64,000 nucleotides of DNA, from NCBI RefSeq assembly GCF_037478305.1, contig NZ_JBBGAZ010000003.1, positions 124,001 through 188,000 of the forward strand, written 5' to 3'. Below, piece by piece: positions 15,083 through 24,923 of the stretch; position 1 is the stretch's first letter, and the number at the start of each line of letters is the position of its first letter. Both the position numbers and the translations under genes were made by a program. Source of the DNA: Cognatishimia coralii (lineage in GTDB: Bacteria > Pseudomonadota > Alphaproteobacteria > Rhodobacterales > Rhodobacteraceae). Under the pieces are notes generated by a model. It did not search any database. It saw only the letters and a program-made list of their open reading frames with translations, and was not told where the DNA came from.

Positions 15083-15100
15083 GCCTAGAAAATCCTAGGC
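15083..15100 (-). terminator. Inverted repeat at the 3' end of meaB
   Basis: GCCTAG and CTAGGC with a 6-nt loop; the meaB stop codon lies in the first arm. The AT content is high and no long T-tract follows, so it is a weak candidate. Confidence 0.3.
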
Positions 15101-16078
15101 TTGCGGGATGTGCAGCGCCTTAAGCACGCGGTCAGCAGCCGCACTTGGGCTCAGCTTGTTTTCGGCCACATCCGCAGCCAACCCGTTGATTTCCTGCAGG
15201 GCTTTCGGGGTTTCCAACTGTGCCAGAACCGTTTGCCGCAGCTCTTCGATGAACCAATGGCGGGCCTGAGCGGCGCGTCGGCTGTCCCACTGTCCCTGTG
15301 CGCGCCGCCATGAGGTCAGCTCGCACATTTGCGCCCAGGCTTCATCAAGACCGTTTTCCTCAATCGCTGAAACGGTCATGGCCTTAGGGAATCCTTCGGG
15401 ATCCTGTGGGCGCTTGCGCAACAGACGCAGCGCTCCGGAATAATCCGCACAGGTGCGGGTGGCGGTGGCCTTGAGGTCTCCGTCGGCCTTGTTCACGAGG
15501 ATCAGATCCGCCATTTCCATGATGCCGCGTTTCACGCCTTGCAGTTCGTCGCCGCCGGCGGGGGCCAAGAGCAAGAGAAAAAGGTCCGACATCTCTGAAA
15601 CAACCGTTTCGGACTGCCCGACCCCAACAGTTTCGATCAGAACAACGTCAAAATTCGCAGCCTCACAAAGAGCAACCGCCTCGCGAGTCCGCCGCGCTAC
15701 ACCGCCCAGATGGGTCTGGCTGGGGGATGGGCGGATAAATGCGTGCTTGTCGCGACTAAGGCGCTCCATGCGTGTCTTGTCGCCAAGGATCGAGCCGCCA
15801 GAGCGCGCCGAGGACGGATCCACCGCAAGCACCGCCACGCGCATGCCCTGCGCGGTCAGAAACATGCCAAAGCTCTCGATAAACGTAGATTTCCCGACCC
15901 CCGGCGTGCCAGACAGGCCGATCCGGATCGCCTGTCGGCCTGCAGGGCGCAAGGCGTCCAACAGCGCAGCCGCCTGTTCGCGATGATCACTGCGCCCGCT
16001 TTCCACCAGAGTGATCGCCCGCGCCAAAGCCCGGCGGTCTTGGTTCAAAATCCTGTCCCGAAGTTCAGTGATATCCAT
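15095..16078 (-). CDS. meaB: Methylmalonyl-CoA mutase chaperone GTPase MeaB (ArgK family)
   Basis: 327 residues. P-loop G-T-P-G-V-G-K-S is at 57-64, then V-D-P-S-S (Mg site), the switch region E-T-V-G-V-G-Q-S-E, and the guanine-binding N-K-A-D. These four features define MeaB/ArgK. The protein loads and protects adenosylcobalamin in methylmalonyl-CoA mutase and related mutases (propionyl-CoA and ethylmalonyl-CoA pathways). The mutase gene is not adjacent here. It is divergent from hrpB with 139 bp between. Confidence 0.95.
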   Translation of the reverse strand: MDITELRDRILNQDRRALARAITLVESGRSDHREQAAALLDALRPAGRQAIRIGLSGTPGVGKSTFIESFGMFLTAQGMRVAVLAVDPSSARSGGSILGDKTRMERLSRDKHAFIRPSPSQTHLGGVARRTREAVALCEAANFDVVLIETVGVGQSETVVSEMSDLFLLLLAPAGGDELQGVKRGIMEMADLILVNKADGDLKATATRTCADYSGALRLLRKRPQDPEGFPKAMTVSAIEENGLDEAWAQMCELTSWRRAQGQWDSRRAAQARHWFIEELRQTVLAQLETPKALQEINGLAADVAENKLSPSAAADRVLKALHIPQA

Positions 16079-16217
16079 TGCGGTCGCGATCCTATGGTCT
16101 TTGGGCTGCTTTCATGCCCGCGCAGGGTGGCTCTGTCCAGCCCAACCTCACAGCCTGGCGTCTCTGTCGCATCGGATTGGCGCTTTACGCCCCCTTGGGC
16201 TTGCCCGATAAAGCAGC

Positions 16218-18653
16218 ATGACCGAGCTGCCGATCCACTCTGCCATCCCAGACCTATTGCGCGCCTTGCGCGATACAGGACATGCCGTTTTGCAGGCGCC
16301 TCCGGGGGCGGGGAAAACAACGGTCGTGCCGCTGGAAATGCTGCGGGCGGGGCTGGCCAATGGCAAGATCCTGATGCTGGAACCCCGTCGCCTCGCGGCG
16401 CGGGCAGCCGCTGAACGCATGGCGCAGACTTTGGACGAATCCGTCGGCCAAACCGTCGGATACCGCGTCCGCGGAGAGACCAAAACCTCAAAGGCCACCC
16501 GCATCGAGGTCGTCACCGAAGGCATCCTGACTCGCATGCTACAAACCGACCCTGAGTTGACAGGCATTGGCGCCGTCATATTCGATGAATTTCACGAGCG
16601 ATCTTTGAATGCCGACCTTGGGCTTGCCCTGTGTCTTGAGGTTCGCGAGGCCCTAAGGGACGACCTGATCCTGCTGGCCATGTCCGCAACCTTGGACGCA
16701 GCACCCGTCGCGAAACTCATGGGCGACGCGCCGATGATCTCGTCTGAAGGGCGCAGCTTTCCGGTTGAAACGCGCTGGCTCGACTCACCTTTGCGCAAAG
16801 ACATGCGCTTGGAACAGGCTTGCGCCGCGCTCATTGAGAGGGCTGTTGAGGAAACCGAAGGCGGCGTTCTGGTCTTTCTGCCCGGTGAAGGCGAAATCCG
16901 CCGTGTCGCCGCGCAGCTGTCTTTGCCACTTGATTGCCAGATCCACATGCTCTTTGGTGCGATGGATTTCAAAGCCCAACGGGCCGCCATCCAACCCGCG
17001 TCTTCCGGGCGAAAGGTCGTATTGGCCACATCAATCGCCGAGACCTCTCTGACCATTCAGGACGTCCGCGTTGTCGTGGACGCAGGCCGCGCGCGGCGGG
17101 CGCGATTTGATCCTGGTTCTGGTATGTCACGGCTGGTCACCGAAAAGGTCACCCGCGCCGAGGCCACGCAACGCCAAGGGCGGGCGGGTCGCGTTGCCGA
17201 AGGTGTCTGCTATCGGCTTTGGACCAAAGGAGAGGAAGGCGCATTGCAGGCCTACCCTCCGGCCGAAATCGAAAGCGCAGACCTGACTGGGCTGGCGCTG
17301 GAACTGGCGCAATGGGGGGCAGAAGCTGCTGACCTTGCTTTCCTCACACCCCCGAATGCGGCCACGCTGTCTGAGGCGCGCGCGCTTTTGGCAATGCTAG
17401 GCGCACTGGATGCACGCGGACAGATCACAGATCATGGCCGCGCGATTGCCAAGCTGCCACTGCACCCGCGCCTTGCGCATATGCTTTTGACCGCAGGCCA
17501 GCGGGCCGCACCGTTGGCCGCTCTATTGGCGGCTCGAGATCCGCTGTCTCGCGGCGCGCCCTGCGACCTTGGCCTACGAGTCGAAGCGCTCGCAGACTTG
17601 AAAGGTTTCGAAAGCCGCCGTCCCTATCAAGTCAACCGCGGCGCCCTTCACACGATCAAAGACGAGGCCAAGCGCCTTGCCAAAGGGATTGCCGCATCAT
17701 CCCCAATGAGCCTCGGAGAGATGGCCGCCCTCGCCTATCCCGACCGCATCGGATTGCACCGCAAAGGCGATGCGCCGCGCTTTGTGTTGTCCGGTGGCAA
17801 GGGGGCTATCATGGCCGAAGACGACCCAATGGCCTCGGCGCGATTGATCGTGGCAACGGATCTGGACGGCAATCCACGCGAGGCCAAGATCCGGCAAGCG
17901 GTGACCGTCAGCGAGGCCGAAATCAGAGGTCTCTTTGGCGACGGGATTGCATGGGAAGAGACCTGCAGTTGGTCCAAACGCGAAGGACGCGTTATTGCGC
18001 GCAGGCAAGAACGACTGGGCGCAATCGCGCTGTCAGACCAAATCTGGAAAGACGCCCCTGACGAAGCCGTCGCCATGGCGATGCTCGATGGGGTACGCGA
18101 GATCGGACTGGTGCTGAGTGACGCGGCCAACAGGTTCATAGCGCGTGTCAACTTAGCCCGAGATGAAGGCGAAGACCTCCCCGATATGTCACTAGACGCG
18201 CTTTTGGACACGCTCGAGGATTGGCTGCTCCCCTATATCAACGGGATCAAAACCACCGCCCAATGGCGCAGTTTCGACTGCCTGAATGCCCTGCGCGCGC
18301 GTCTGGACTACGCCCAAACCCAAACGCTAGACCGTCTCGCACCGGCGCATTTCACCACACCTTTGGGAAACAAAATCCCAATCGACTACGCCGGTGAACA
18401 TCCCGAAATCAGCCTCAGACTCCAAGAGCTCTTCGGCCAGACCACCCACCCGATGGTGGGCAGAACCCCTCTACGAGTCACACTGCTCTCGCCAGCACGC
18501 AGGCCGGTGCAAACCACGCTGGATATCCCCGGCTTTTGGGCCAGCTCATATGCCGACGTGCGCAAAGACATGCGGGGCCGCTATCCCAAACACCCCTGGC
18601 CCGAAGACCCGACTCAAGCCGACCCCACCCTGCGCGCAAAACCGCGCAAGTAG
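16218..18653 (+). CDS. hrpB: ATP-dependent helicase HrpB
   Basis: 811 residues. Superfamily 2 DEAH-type motifs appear in order: Walker A P-G-A-G-K-T at 29-34, D-E-F-H at 123-126 (the usual HrpB variant of DEAH), S-A-T near 157, T-S-I-A-E-T-S-L-T-I, and Q-R-Q-G-R-A-G-R. A helicase-associated domain and the HrpB C-terminal domain follow, ending R-G-R-Y-P-K-H-P-W-P, a strongly conserved HrpB tail. In other bacteria HrpB is implicated in RNA metabolism. Single gene; a dispersed repeat with a hairpin follows its stop. Confidence 0.95.
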   Translation: MTELPIHSAIPDLLRALRDTGHAVLQAPPGAGKTTVVPLEMLRAGLANGKILMLEPRRLAARAAAERMAQTLDESVGQTVGYRVRGETKTSKATRIEVVTEGILTRMLQTDPELTGIGAVIFDEFHERSLNADLGLALCLEVREALRDDLILLAMSATLDAAPVAKLMGDAPMISSEGRSFPVETRWLDSPLRKDMRLEQACAALIERAVEETEGGVLVFLPGEGEIRRVAAQLSLPLDCQIHMLFGAMDFKAQRAAIQPASSGRKVVLATSIAETSLTIQDVRVVVDAGRARRARFDPGSGMSRLVTEKVTRAEATQRQGRAGRVAEGVCYRLWTKGEEGALQAYPPAEIESADLTGLALELAQWGAEAADLAFLTPPNAATLSEARALLAMLGALDARGQITDHGRAIAKLPLHPRLAHMLLTAGQRAAPLAALLAARDPLSRGAPCDLGLRVEALADLKGFESRRPYQVNRGALHTIKDEAKRLAKGIAASSPMSLGEMAALAYPDRIGLHRKGDAPRFVLSGGKGAIMAEDDPMASARLIVATDLDGNPREAKIRQAVTVSEAEIRGLFGDGIAWEETCSWSKREGRVIARRQERLGAIALSDQIWKDAPDEAVAMAMLDGVREIGLVLSDAANRFIARVNLARDEGEDLPDMSLDALLDTLEDWLLPYINGIKTTAQWRSFDCLNALRARLDYAQTQTLDRLAPAHFTTPLGNKIPIDYAGEHPEISLRLQELFGQTTHPMVGRTPLRVTLLSPARRPVQTTLDIPGFWASSYADVRKDMRGRYPKHPWPEDPTQADPTLRAKPRK

Positions 18654-18660
18654 ACCCTTT

Positions 18661-18720
18661 TCTCTTGCTCAAAATATCCTTGGGGGAATTGGCCCTAAGC
18701 CAAGGGGGCAAAGCCCCTAT
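18661..18720 (+). repeat. Dispersed box-plus-hairpin repeat, copy A
   Basis: Box TCTCTTGC-TC-AAAATATCC followed by TTGGGGG, then hairpin GGGGC-AAA-GCCCC (18705-18717). It lies between convergent hrpB and argF and may act as their shared terminator. The same layout recurs at 52726, 57096, 45891-45960 (reverse), 39197-39254 (reverse) and, degenerate, at 20975-21040. Confidence 0.75.
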
Positions 18721-18726
18721 CCAGCC

Positions 18727-19653
18727 CTATTTCCCCAAACACCAGCGCATAATCGCCTTCTGCGCATGCAGACGGTTTTCAGCCTCATCAAAGATCACCG
18801 AATGCGGGCCATCCATGACCGAAGACGTCGCCTCTTCGTCACGGTGCGCTGGCAAGCAGTGCATGAAAAGCGAGTCGGGTTTCGCGTGACTCATTAGAGC
18901 ATCATCCACCTGATACGGCCGCAGCAAATTGTGCCGACGTTCCCGCGCGGATTGCGCGTCGTGCATTGACACCCAAGTGTCCGTGACCACCAAATCAGCG
19001 CCTTCAACGGCCTTCTGCGGATCCCTCTCGATCACAACATTACTGCCTTTGGAACGCGCCAGTTCCAGAAATTCTTCTTCAGGGTCAAGCTGTTCCGGCC
19101 CGGTGAAGGTCAGATCAAACCCGAACTGACCTGCCGCATGGGCAAAGCTTGCAAAGACGTTGTTGCCGTCACCCGACCACACAACCTTTTTGCCTTTGAT
19201 CGAGCCGCGATGCTCTTCATAGGTCAGGATATCGGCCATGATCTGGCAGGGGTGCGTGCGATCCGTCAGGCCATTGATCACCGGCACATCTGCGTATTCC
19301 GCGAGTTCCAGTAGCGTCTGCTCTTCAAACGTCCGGATCATGATCAGATCCACATAACGGCTCAGAACCCGCGCAGTGTCGGCAATCGTCTCGCCATGAC
19401 CAAGCTGCATTTCTTTGCCTGACAGCACCATCGTCTGCCCGCCCATCTGGCGCACGCCAACGTCAAAGGACACGCGAGTCCGGGTCGAGGGTTTTTCAAA
19501 GATCAGTGCGACCATGTGGTTGGCCAGAGGCTGATCCGCATCCGGTGTGCCCTTAGGCAGACCCGCGCGCGCCTCTTTCATAGTGCGCGCTGTGTCGATC
19601 ATCGACCTCAGATCCGCAGGATCGGTTTTGTGAATATCTAGAAAATGGGTCAT
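18727..19653 (-). CDS. argF: Ornithine carbamoyltransferase
   Basis: 308 residues. S-T-R-T-R at 56-60 binds carbamoyl phosphate, H-P-C-Q at 134-137 and H-C-L-P-A-H-R at 265-271 complete the active site. It makes citrulline from ornithine and carbamoyl phosphate in arginine synthesis. The C-terminal H-C-L-P motif distinguishes it from aspartate carbamoyltransferase. It starts 10 bp after argD and is co-transcribed with it. Confidence 0.97.
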   Translation of the reverse strand: MTHFLDIHKTDPADLRSMIDTARTMKEARAGLPKGTPDADQPLANHMVALIFEKPSTRTRVSFDVGVRQMGGQTMVLSGKEMQLGHGETIADTARVLSRYVDLIMIRTFEEQTLLELAEYADVPVINGLTDRTHPCQIMADILTYEEHRGSIKGKKVVWSGDGNNVFASFAHAAGQFGFDLTFTGPEQLDPEEEFLELARSKGSNVVIERDPQKAVEGADLVVTDTWVSMHDAQSARERRHNLLRPYQVDDALMSHAKPDSLFMHCLPAHRDEEATSSVMDGPHSVIFDEAENRLHAQKAIMRWCLGK

Positions 19654-19663
19654 GTCTCGGCCC

Positions 19664-20842
19664 TCAAGCTTTGGCTGTCAGAGACTGTGCGGCCGCATCG
19701 ATACGCGCGACAGCCTCGGTAATTTCGTCGTCAGAGATGTTCAGAGGCGGCAGCAAACGCACCACATTGTCAGCGGCTGGCACGGTGACCACGAGGCTCT
19801 CATAGCCCGCGTTCACCACATCCATGCAGTTCACTTTGCATTTCAAACCGAGCATCAAACCCGCGCCGCGAACACCTTCGAAAACATCAGGATTGGCTGC
19901 CACCAGACCTTCGAGTTTCTGGCGCAAAAGCCCCGCGCGACGGTTCACGTCTTCAAGGAACTCAGGCGTTGCGACCTCATCCATCACCGCATTGCCCACA
20001 GCGCACGCCAGCGGGTTGCCGCCATAGGTCGAGCCATGGGTGCCAGCGGTCATGCCAGAGGCCGCGTTTTCCGTTGCCAAAACAGCGCCCAGAGGGAAGC
20101 CCCCACCGATGCCTTTTGCGACCATCATGATATCAGGCGTGATGCCTGCCCATTCATGCGCAAAGAGTTTACCTGTCCGGCCCACGCCACATTGGACTTC
20201 GTCCAGGATCAACAAGATGCCTGCCTCATCGCAAAGCGTGCGGATCGCGCGCAGATCGGCGTCATCCATCGGGCGAATGCCGCCCTCGCCTTGCACAGGC
20301 TCAAGGATGACGGCGGCTGTCGTCTCATCAATCGCGGCTGATAGGGCGTCGACATCTCCCCAAGGCAACTGGGTGAACCCTGGCAGCAATGGACCAAAGC
20401 CCTTGGTCATCTTCTCGCTACCCGCTGCCGCGATGCCGGCGGAAGACCGGCCATGAAACGCGCCTTCAAACGCGATGATCTGGGTCTTTTCGGTCTCGCC
20501 CTTCTCATACCAATATTTCCGCGCCATTTTGACGGCGAGTTCACAGGACTCGGTGCCGGAATTGGTAAAGAAGACCGTATCCGCGAAACTCGCGTCAACC
20601 AGCTTGGCCGCCAGAGCCTCTTGCTGTGGGATCTGATAGAGGTTGGACACATGCCACAGGGTTTCCGCCTGATCGGTCAAAGCGGCGACCAGTTTCGGGT
20701 TCGCATGCCCCAAGACATTCACGGCAATCCCTGCGCCCAGATCCAGAAAACGTCGGCCATCCGCCTCGATCATCCAGCAGCCTTCGCCTTTGACGAAGTT
20801 CAGCGGGGCCCGATTATAGGTCGGTAGAACAGCGGGGATCAT
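19664..20842 (-). CDS. argD: Acetylornithine aminotransferase
   Basis: 392 residues, class III PLP aminotransferase. Motifs are N-S-G-T-E-S at 94-99 (phosphate), F-H-G-R-S near 129-133, L-D-E-V-Q-C-G-V-G-R-T at 213-223, and PLP lysine Lys243 in V-A-K-G-I-G-G-G-F-P. Length and motifs match ArgD, which may also serve succinyldiaminopimelate in lysine synthesis. AAAAAGGA precedes the ATG. It is the first gene of argD-argF. Confidence 0.95.
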   Translation of the reverse strand: MIPAVLPTYNRAPLNFVKGEGCWMIEADGRRFLDLGAGIAVNVLGHANPKLVAALTDQAETLWHVSNLYQIPQQEALAAKLVDASFADTVFFTNSGTESCELAVKMARKYWYEKGETEKTQIIAFEGAFHGRSSAGIAAAGSEKMTKGFGPLLPGFTQLPWGDVDALSAAIDETTAAVILEPVQGEGGIRPMDDADLRAIRTLCDEAGILLILDEVQCGVGRTGKLFAHEWAGITPDIMMVAKGIGGGFPLGAVLATENAASGMTAGTHGSTYGGNPLACAVGNAVMDEVATPEFLEDVNRRAGLLRQKLEGLVAANPDVFEGVRGAGLMLGLKCKVNCMDVVNAGYESLVVTVPAADNVVRLLPPLNISDDEITEAVARIDAAAQSLTAKA

Positions 20843-21160
20843 AGCGTGGTCCTTTTTCTAGAACGTTGTGCGTGCAACACAGGACAGGAACTGTCAACGG
20901 CTGTGCGCAGGCTTGCGGTGTTTTACGGATGTTTAGTGAGGTTTGGTCGGCATTTCGCCAACACGAAAGGCGCGCCTGCAGGTCAAGTGCAGGTTGGATA
21001 TTTATCGCAGTCGTCGGACGCGGATATATGTCGCAAGAATCGCCATAGGCCGCTGATACACGCACATCTGGCGTTTGAGAACCCTCTTTGAAATCCCATC
21101 TCGCGGGCAATGCGTGCTTTCCCCTTGCAGAGCCTTCGCGAAAGGCGCACCACTCGGGAC
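20843..21160. other. 318-bp divergent intergenic region with degenerate repeat copies
   Basis: Between argD (-) and the transporter (+). Contents seen: hairpin CCTGCA-N7-TGCAGG (20975-20993) followed by GGATATTTATCGCA (20996-21009) and by GGATATATGTCGCAAGAAT (21022-21040), two imperfect reverse copies of the dispersed box. Promoters for both genes must lie here, but no strong -35/-10 pair stands out. Confidence 0.5.
20975..21040 (-). repeat. Dispersed box-plus-hairpin repeat, degenerate double copy F
   Basis: Two boxes related to the reverse complement of TCTCTTGCC-N2-AAATATCC lie in tandem beside a 6-bp-arm hairpin. The order (box then hairpin, read on the minus strand) is the same as in the better copies, though several positions differ. 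Confidence 0.45.
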
Positions 21161-22045
21161 ATGACCGTGAAGCCCAATCCTCCTCTTGCTGCAGCCCTGA
21201 CTGTGCTTGCCTCTAGTTTTGTGGCGGGTACGACCCTCTTGGCCAAAGCCCTCGGCACCGAAGCACTGGGGCCGCCGCTCCATGCGTTTCAGATCAGCCA
21301 GGGGCGCTTTATCTTTGCCCTGATCGCGATTTCCACGGCGGTTTTGATTGTGCGGCCCAGGTTCAAGCGCACGCATCTGGGGCTTCATGTTGGCAGGTCC
21401 ACCTTTGGCTGGGGCGGCGTCACACTGATGTTTGCAGCCGCCGCCTTCATTCCCCTGTCAGACGCCACAGCGATCAGTTTCCTCAACCCCGTGATTGGCA
21501 TGTTGCTCGCAATCCCATTGCTAGGTGAGCGGATTGGCAAATGGCGCGTGATGTCCGCGATCATCGCCTTTGCCGGCGCCATGCTTTTGACCCGCCCGAG
21601 TGCTGGCGTGATCGAATTCGGAGCGCTTTTGGCTTTGGGGTCAGCTGCTCTTCTAGGGGCGGAGCTGATTTTCATCAAATTGCTGAGCGGACGCGAAGGG
21701 CCGCTCCAGATCCTTTTGGTCAACAACATCATTGGCTGCACAATTGCGTCAGCCGTGGCCTATTTCGTCTGGATCTCACCCACGCCCCTGCAATGGGTGG
21801 CGCTGGCGGGCGTCGGGTTCCTGATGGCGGCAGCGCAGAGCTGTTTTATCAACGCGATTGCCCGCGCGGACACGGGCTTTGTCGCCCCGTTCTTTTACAC
21901 CACACTGGCGTTTGCCACGCTTTATGACGGCCTCGTCTTTGGCGTCATTCCCGATATCATCAGCATATCGGGCGCGCTTTTGATCATCGCGGGCTCGGCA
22001 ATCCTCGTCTGGCGCGAGACGGTGAATGCGCAACAGGTCAAATGA
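21161..22045 (+). CDS. DMT-superfamily transporter (two EamA domains)
   Basis: 294 residues from ATG 21161; an earlier ATG at 21110 would add 17 polar residues, and neither has a strong ribosome site. Ten hydrophobic segments are visible, in two repeats of five, the EamA arrangement. The pattern P-L-S-D-A-T-A-I-S-F-L-N-P at the end of the first repeat is typical. Members export metabolites, amino acids or nucleotide sugars; specificity cannot be read from sequence. It is divergent from argD and followed by gcrA. Confidence 0.85.
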   Translation: MTVKPNPPLAAALTVLASSFVAGTTLLAKALGTEALGPPLHAFQISQGRFIFALIAISTAVLIVRPRFKRTHLGLHVGRSTFGWGGVTLMFAAAAFIPLSDATAISFLNPVIGMLLAIPLLGERIGKWRVMSAIIAFAGAMLLTRPSAGVIEFGALLALGSAALLGAELIFIKLLSGREGPLQILLVNNIIGCTIASAVAYFVWISPTPLQWVALAGVGFLMAAAQSCFINAIARADTGFVAPFFYTTLAFATLYDGLVFGVIPDIISISGALLIIAGSAILVWRETVNAQQVK

Positions 22046-22173
22046 TTCTGAAATCCTGGGCTGATTCCTGATTCTGCGCCTTGTAACTGCGCGTGGCGTG
22101 ACTAAAATAGGTGACTGACCGAAAAAGCGGCGCAGCCTGCCCGCATGCCACCGATAAAGGCAAGGAACCAAAG

Positions 22174-22758
22174 ATGTCCTGGACTGATGAGCGCGTCGAG
22201 CTTCTGAAAAAAATGTGGGGCGAAGGCCAATCGGCCAGCCAGATCGCCAAGGAACTTGGCGGCGTGACCCGTAACGCTGTGATTGGCAAAGTCCACCGTT
22301 TGGGCCTGTCTAACCGCGCGACCACGTCGACCAAATCTGACAGTGCAACGAAGGCCGAAGCAAAACCGAAGGCTGCACCAAAGCCCAAGGCCGCAGCCAA
22401 GCCCAAGGCCGACCCGATGCCAGAGATGAAGACCGAACCTGCGGTGCCTCAGCGTCCGGCGGCAACTCCGGCAAATCGCAAGGCGATCATTCCTGCGGGC
22501 CAACCTCTGCCGCCGCAACCTTCGGCCAATGAGATCAGCCCAGAAGCGCTGGCCAAGGTGAATGAGGTCGAGAAGAAAGCTAAAAAGCTGACTTTGATGG
22601 AACTTACAGAGCGCACCTGCAAATGGCCTGTCGGCGACCCAGCCACAGATCACTTCTGGTTCTGCGGTCTGCCGGTGCAAGCAGGCAAACCTTATTGCGA
22701 AGCCCACGTAGGCGTGGCCTTCCAGCCAATGTCTTCGCGCCGCGATCGTCGCCGCTAA
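22174..22758 (+). CDS. gcrA: Cell-cycle regulator GcrA
   Basis: 194 residues. Residues 1-48 (M-S-W-T-D-E-R-V-E-L-L-K, then S-A-S-Q-I-A-K-E-L-G and R-N-A-V-I-G-K-V-H-R-L) are the GcrA helix-turn-helix. A low-complexity Ala/Lys/Pro linker (~55-105) follows. The C-terminus T-C-K-W-P-x-G-D-P and F-C-G-L-P-x6-Y-C-E-x-H is the conserved sigma-70-binding part. GcrA binds methylated GANTC sites through RNA polymerase and controls division genes in alphaproteobacteria. A strong terminator follows it. Confidence 0.96.
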   Translation: MSWTDERVELLKKMWGEGQSASQIAKELGGVTRNAVIGKVHRLGLSNRATTSTKSDSATKAEAKPKAAPKPKAAAKPKADPMPEMKTEPAVPQRPAATPANRKAIIPAGQPLPPQPSANEISPEALAKVNEVEKKAKKLTLMELTERTCKWPVGDPATDHFWFCGLPVQAGKPYCEAHVGVAFQPMSSRRDRRR

Positions 22759-22775
22759 GTTCGGTTTCAGAATTC

Positions 22776-22808
22776 AAAAAAGCCCCGGTTCTTTGCCGGG
22801 GCTTTTTG
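22776..22808. terminator. Bidirectional Rho-independent terminator after gcrA
   Basis: AGCCCCGG and CCGGGGCT around a 7-nt loop, with A5 before and T5 after. It therefore serves gcrA (+) and the AsmA-like gene (-). Confidence 0.85.
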
Positions 22809-22825
22809 TTTGGATTTGGGCTGGA

Positions 22826-24745
22826 TCAGTTGCCGCCCAAGAGGTTCTTCAAGCGATTGCCGACCTCTTCTTCAAGCTTGTTCTGAAGCTCTTGTTCGAG
22901 GTTTTGACCCAAATTTTCGACTTGATCCGCAGTCGTGCCCAGCCGATCTGCGACGGCCTCGGCGGCCTTTTCCTCGAGTTTGTCGATCTCTTCCTGAAAG
23001 TTCTGTTTTGCCACGGCTTCAAGGTCTGGGCGAATGCTTGGGGACGCCCAAGGGCCCGTCACGCGAACAGGGAAAGAGAAGCCTGTGTCTGACTCATTCT
23101 TCAGTTGCGGCGTAAATGTATAATCCAAGTTCTGCGCGCCAAGGCCGATGGTGCCTGCGCCCTTGGCTTGCACATTCGGCAGATCCATCAGCAGATCATT
23201 ATTGGTCAACACACCCGCATCAATTGTCCAGCTTGCGCTCATTGAGTCAAAAATAGTCGTGCCGGAATTCGGACGCCCCCGGAACAATTGGTCCAGATCC
23301 AGTCCCGAAATGGTCCCGTTCCCGACTGACAAAGATCCATCACCACGCAAAGAGTTCATGATCGCATCAACAGAACTGCCTGACCCCACAAAGGCCATGC
23401 GGGCGTTGGCAGCGCCTGTAAAGCGGTCGCTTCCAATCAGGTCTGACAAAAGGCCCTGCAGCGCAAGGTCGCTCATGGTCATGTCGCCGCCCACGGAAAA
23501 ACCGCTGCGGTTGTTGGCCACGAACTGGCCCGTGACAGTGCCCTCATAGCCGGTCAACTGATGAAGCGTCGCCACCGCGCGGGAATTGTCGACATCGATG
23601 GCAACGCGCGAGGAGCCAAAGTTCAGGCTGCCAAGATCGATAGAGGAGGCAGACAGAGTGATCTTGCCGTCAAACAATCCTAAGGCGCTTGCGTCGATTG
23701 GATCGGAGGGCCAGCCCGTGCTTGCCTCGGAAGAGCTCGCGCCCGCCGTCTCGCCACCCAAGTAAGGTTTCAGATCAAGCGCGCCCGCCGAGATGCTCGC
23801 GACAACATTCGGCTTGCCTGAAAAGTTAACGTCCGCTTCGGCACTTAGGTCATTGCCGTCCAGCGTGATACGTCCACCGCGCAGGCTGAAAACACTGTCC
23901 TTGGTCAGAGTCACCAGTCCTTTGAAATCGGTTGGCGGCAGACCTGCATCGGCTTGGCCAAGGGCTGCAAACAGCTCGGACGGGCTCGGCAGCTCTGCGC
24001 TGAACTGACCATCGGCTTCGGGCGTTGTAGAGGCCAAACCATCAAAGCTGAGCTTGTTTTGGCCCACGTCTGCGGCCAGTTTCACCTGTGTCACATCGCC
24101 TGCGATCAGGTCGTTCAGGTCTCCGATTTCGATGCTCGTCTCAATAGGAGCACCGCCCATGACAACCGTGGCGGCCAGAGTCGCGGCGCCTTCGCCCCAA
24201 CCGAAGTCTGCAGTCAGATCGGGGATTTCCAGATTGGTGCCTTTGGGATCCAGATAGCGAATACGCGCGTTCGTGATCTGGATCTGATCCAAGGTAAAGG
24301 CCGCGCTCTCTTCGGCCCCCTCATCGGTCGCGGCAATTGCGTCCGCCGCGGACTGACCGGTGAAATCATCCCAGTTGGCCTGCCCCGCTCCATCCTGTTC
24401 CAGCAAGATATCCGGCGCGGTCAGCGTGATGTTTTTGATATGGGTTGTTCCGCCGATCAGCGCCATCGCATCTACGCCGATCTTGGCACCTTCTGCCTGA
24501 AACATCGGACCATTCGAAGACCAGCTCGCATTTGACAGCGTGACCGGTCCAGTCGAGATCCCCAAGGTCGGGAAAAAGCTCAGCTGCACATCGCCTTCGA
24601 TGATCAGATCACGCCCGAATTGCTCTTTGACCTGATCCGAGGCCAGCCGCGCGATTTGCTGGCCGGGCAAGAAGAAAATCAGCGCGCCGACGGCGATGAC
24701 CAAGACAGCAACAATAGAAAGAAGGATGCGAAGAATGCGGAACAT
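22826..24745 (-). CDS. AsmA-family membrane-anchored protein
   Basis: 639 residues. One N-terminal transmembrane segment (7-28) precedes a long periplasmic region. The N-terminal pattern G-R-D-L-I-I-E-G-D-V-Q-L-S-F-F-P-T-L-G-I is the AsmA entry motif, and the C-terminal half repeats G-x-G-x-I/L strands (G-D-G-S-L-S-V-G-N-G-T-I-S-G-L-D-L) of the AsmA_2 domain. These proteins belong to the VPS13/TamB-like bridge superfamily implicated in phospholipid transport to the outer membrane. The C-terminal 50 residues are Glu/Lys-rich and probably coiled coil. Monocistronic. Confidence 0.88.
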   Translation of the reverse strand: MFRILRILLSIVAVLVIAVGALIFFLPGQQIARLASDQVKEQFGRDLIIEGDVQLSFFPTLGISTGPVTLSNASWSSNGPMFQAEGAKIGVDAMALIGGTTHIKNITLTAPDILLEQDGAGQANWDDFTGQSAADAIAATDEGAEESAAFTLDQIQITNARIRYLDPKGTNLEIPDLTADFGWGEGAATLAATVVMGGAPIETSIEIGDLNDLIAGDVTQVKLAADVGQNKLSFDGLASTTPEADGQFSAELPSPSELFAALGQADAGLPPTDFKGLVTLTKDSVFSLRGGRITLDGNDLSAEADVNFSGKPNVVASISAGALDLKPYLGGETAGASSSEASTGWPSDPIDASALGLFDGKITLSASSIDLGSLNFGSSRVAIDVDNSRAVATLHQLTGYEGTVTGQFVANNRSGFSVGGDMTMSDLALQGLLSDLIGSDRFTGAANARMAFVGSGSSVDAIMNSLRGDGSLSVGNGTISGLDLDQLFRGRPNSGTTIFDSMSASWTIDAGVLTNNDLLMDLPNVQAKGAGTIGLGAQNLDYTFTPQLKNESDTGFSFPVRVTGPWASPSIRPDLEAVAKQNFQEEIDKLEEKAAEAVADRLGTTADQVENLGQNLEQELQNKLEEEVGNRLKNLLGGN

Positions 24746-24923
24746 AGGAGCCCTCTGGAATTAGCTGCGTTATCGGTAGCCGCTGAGAAGGTCTTGGGCA
24801 AGTCCGGAGGCCTGTGCCTTGGGCGATAAGGCGCTTGGATCGCCCGACACAGCGTTCAAAGCCATAAAAACTTGGCTATCGAACCCGCACATATGGTTTG
24901 AATCCCTGAGCAAAAGCACTGTT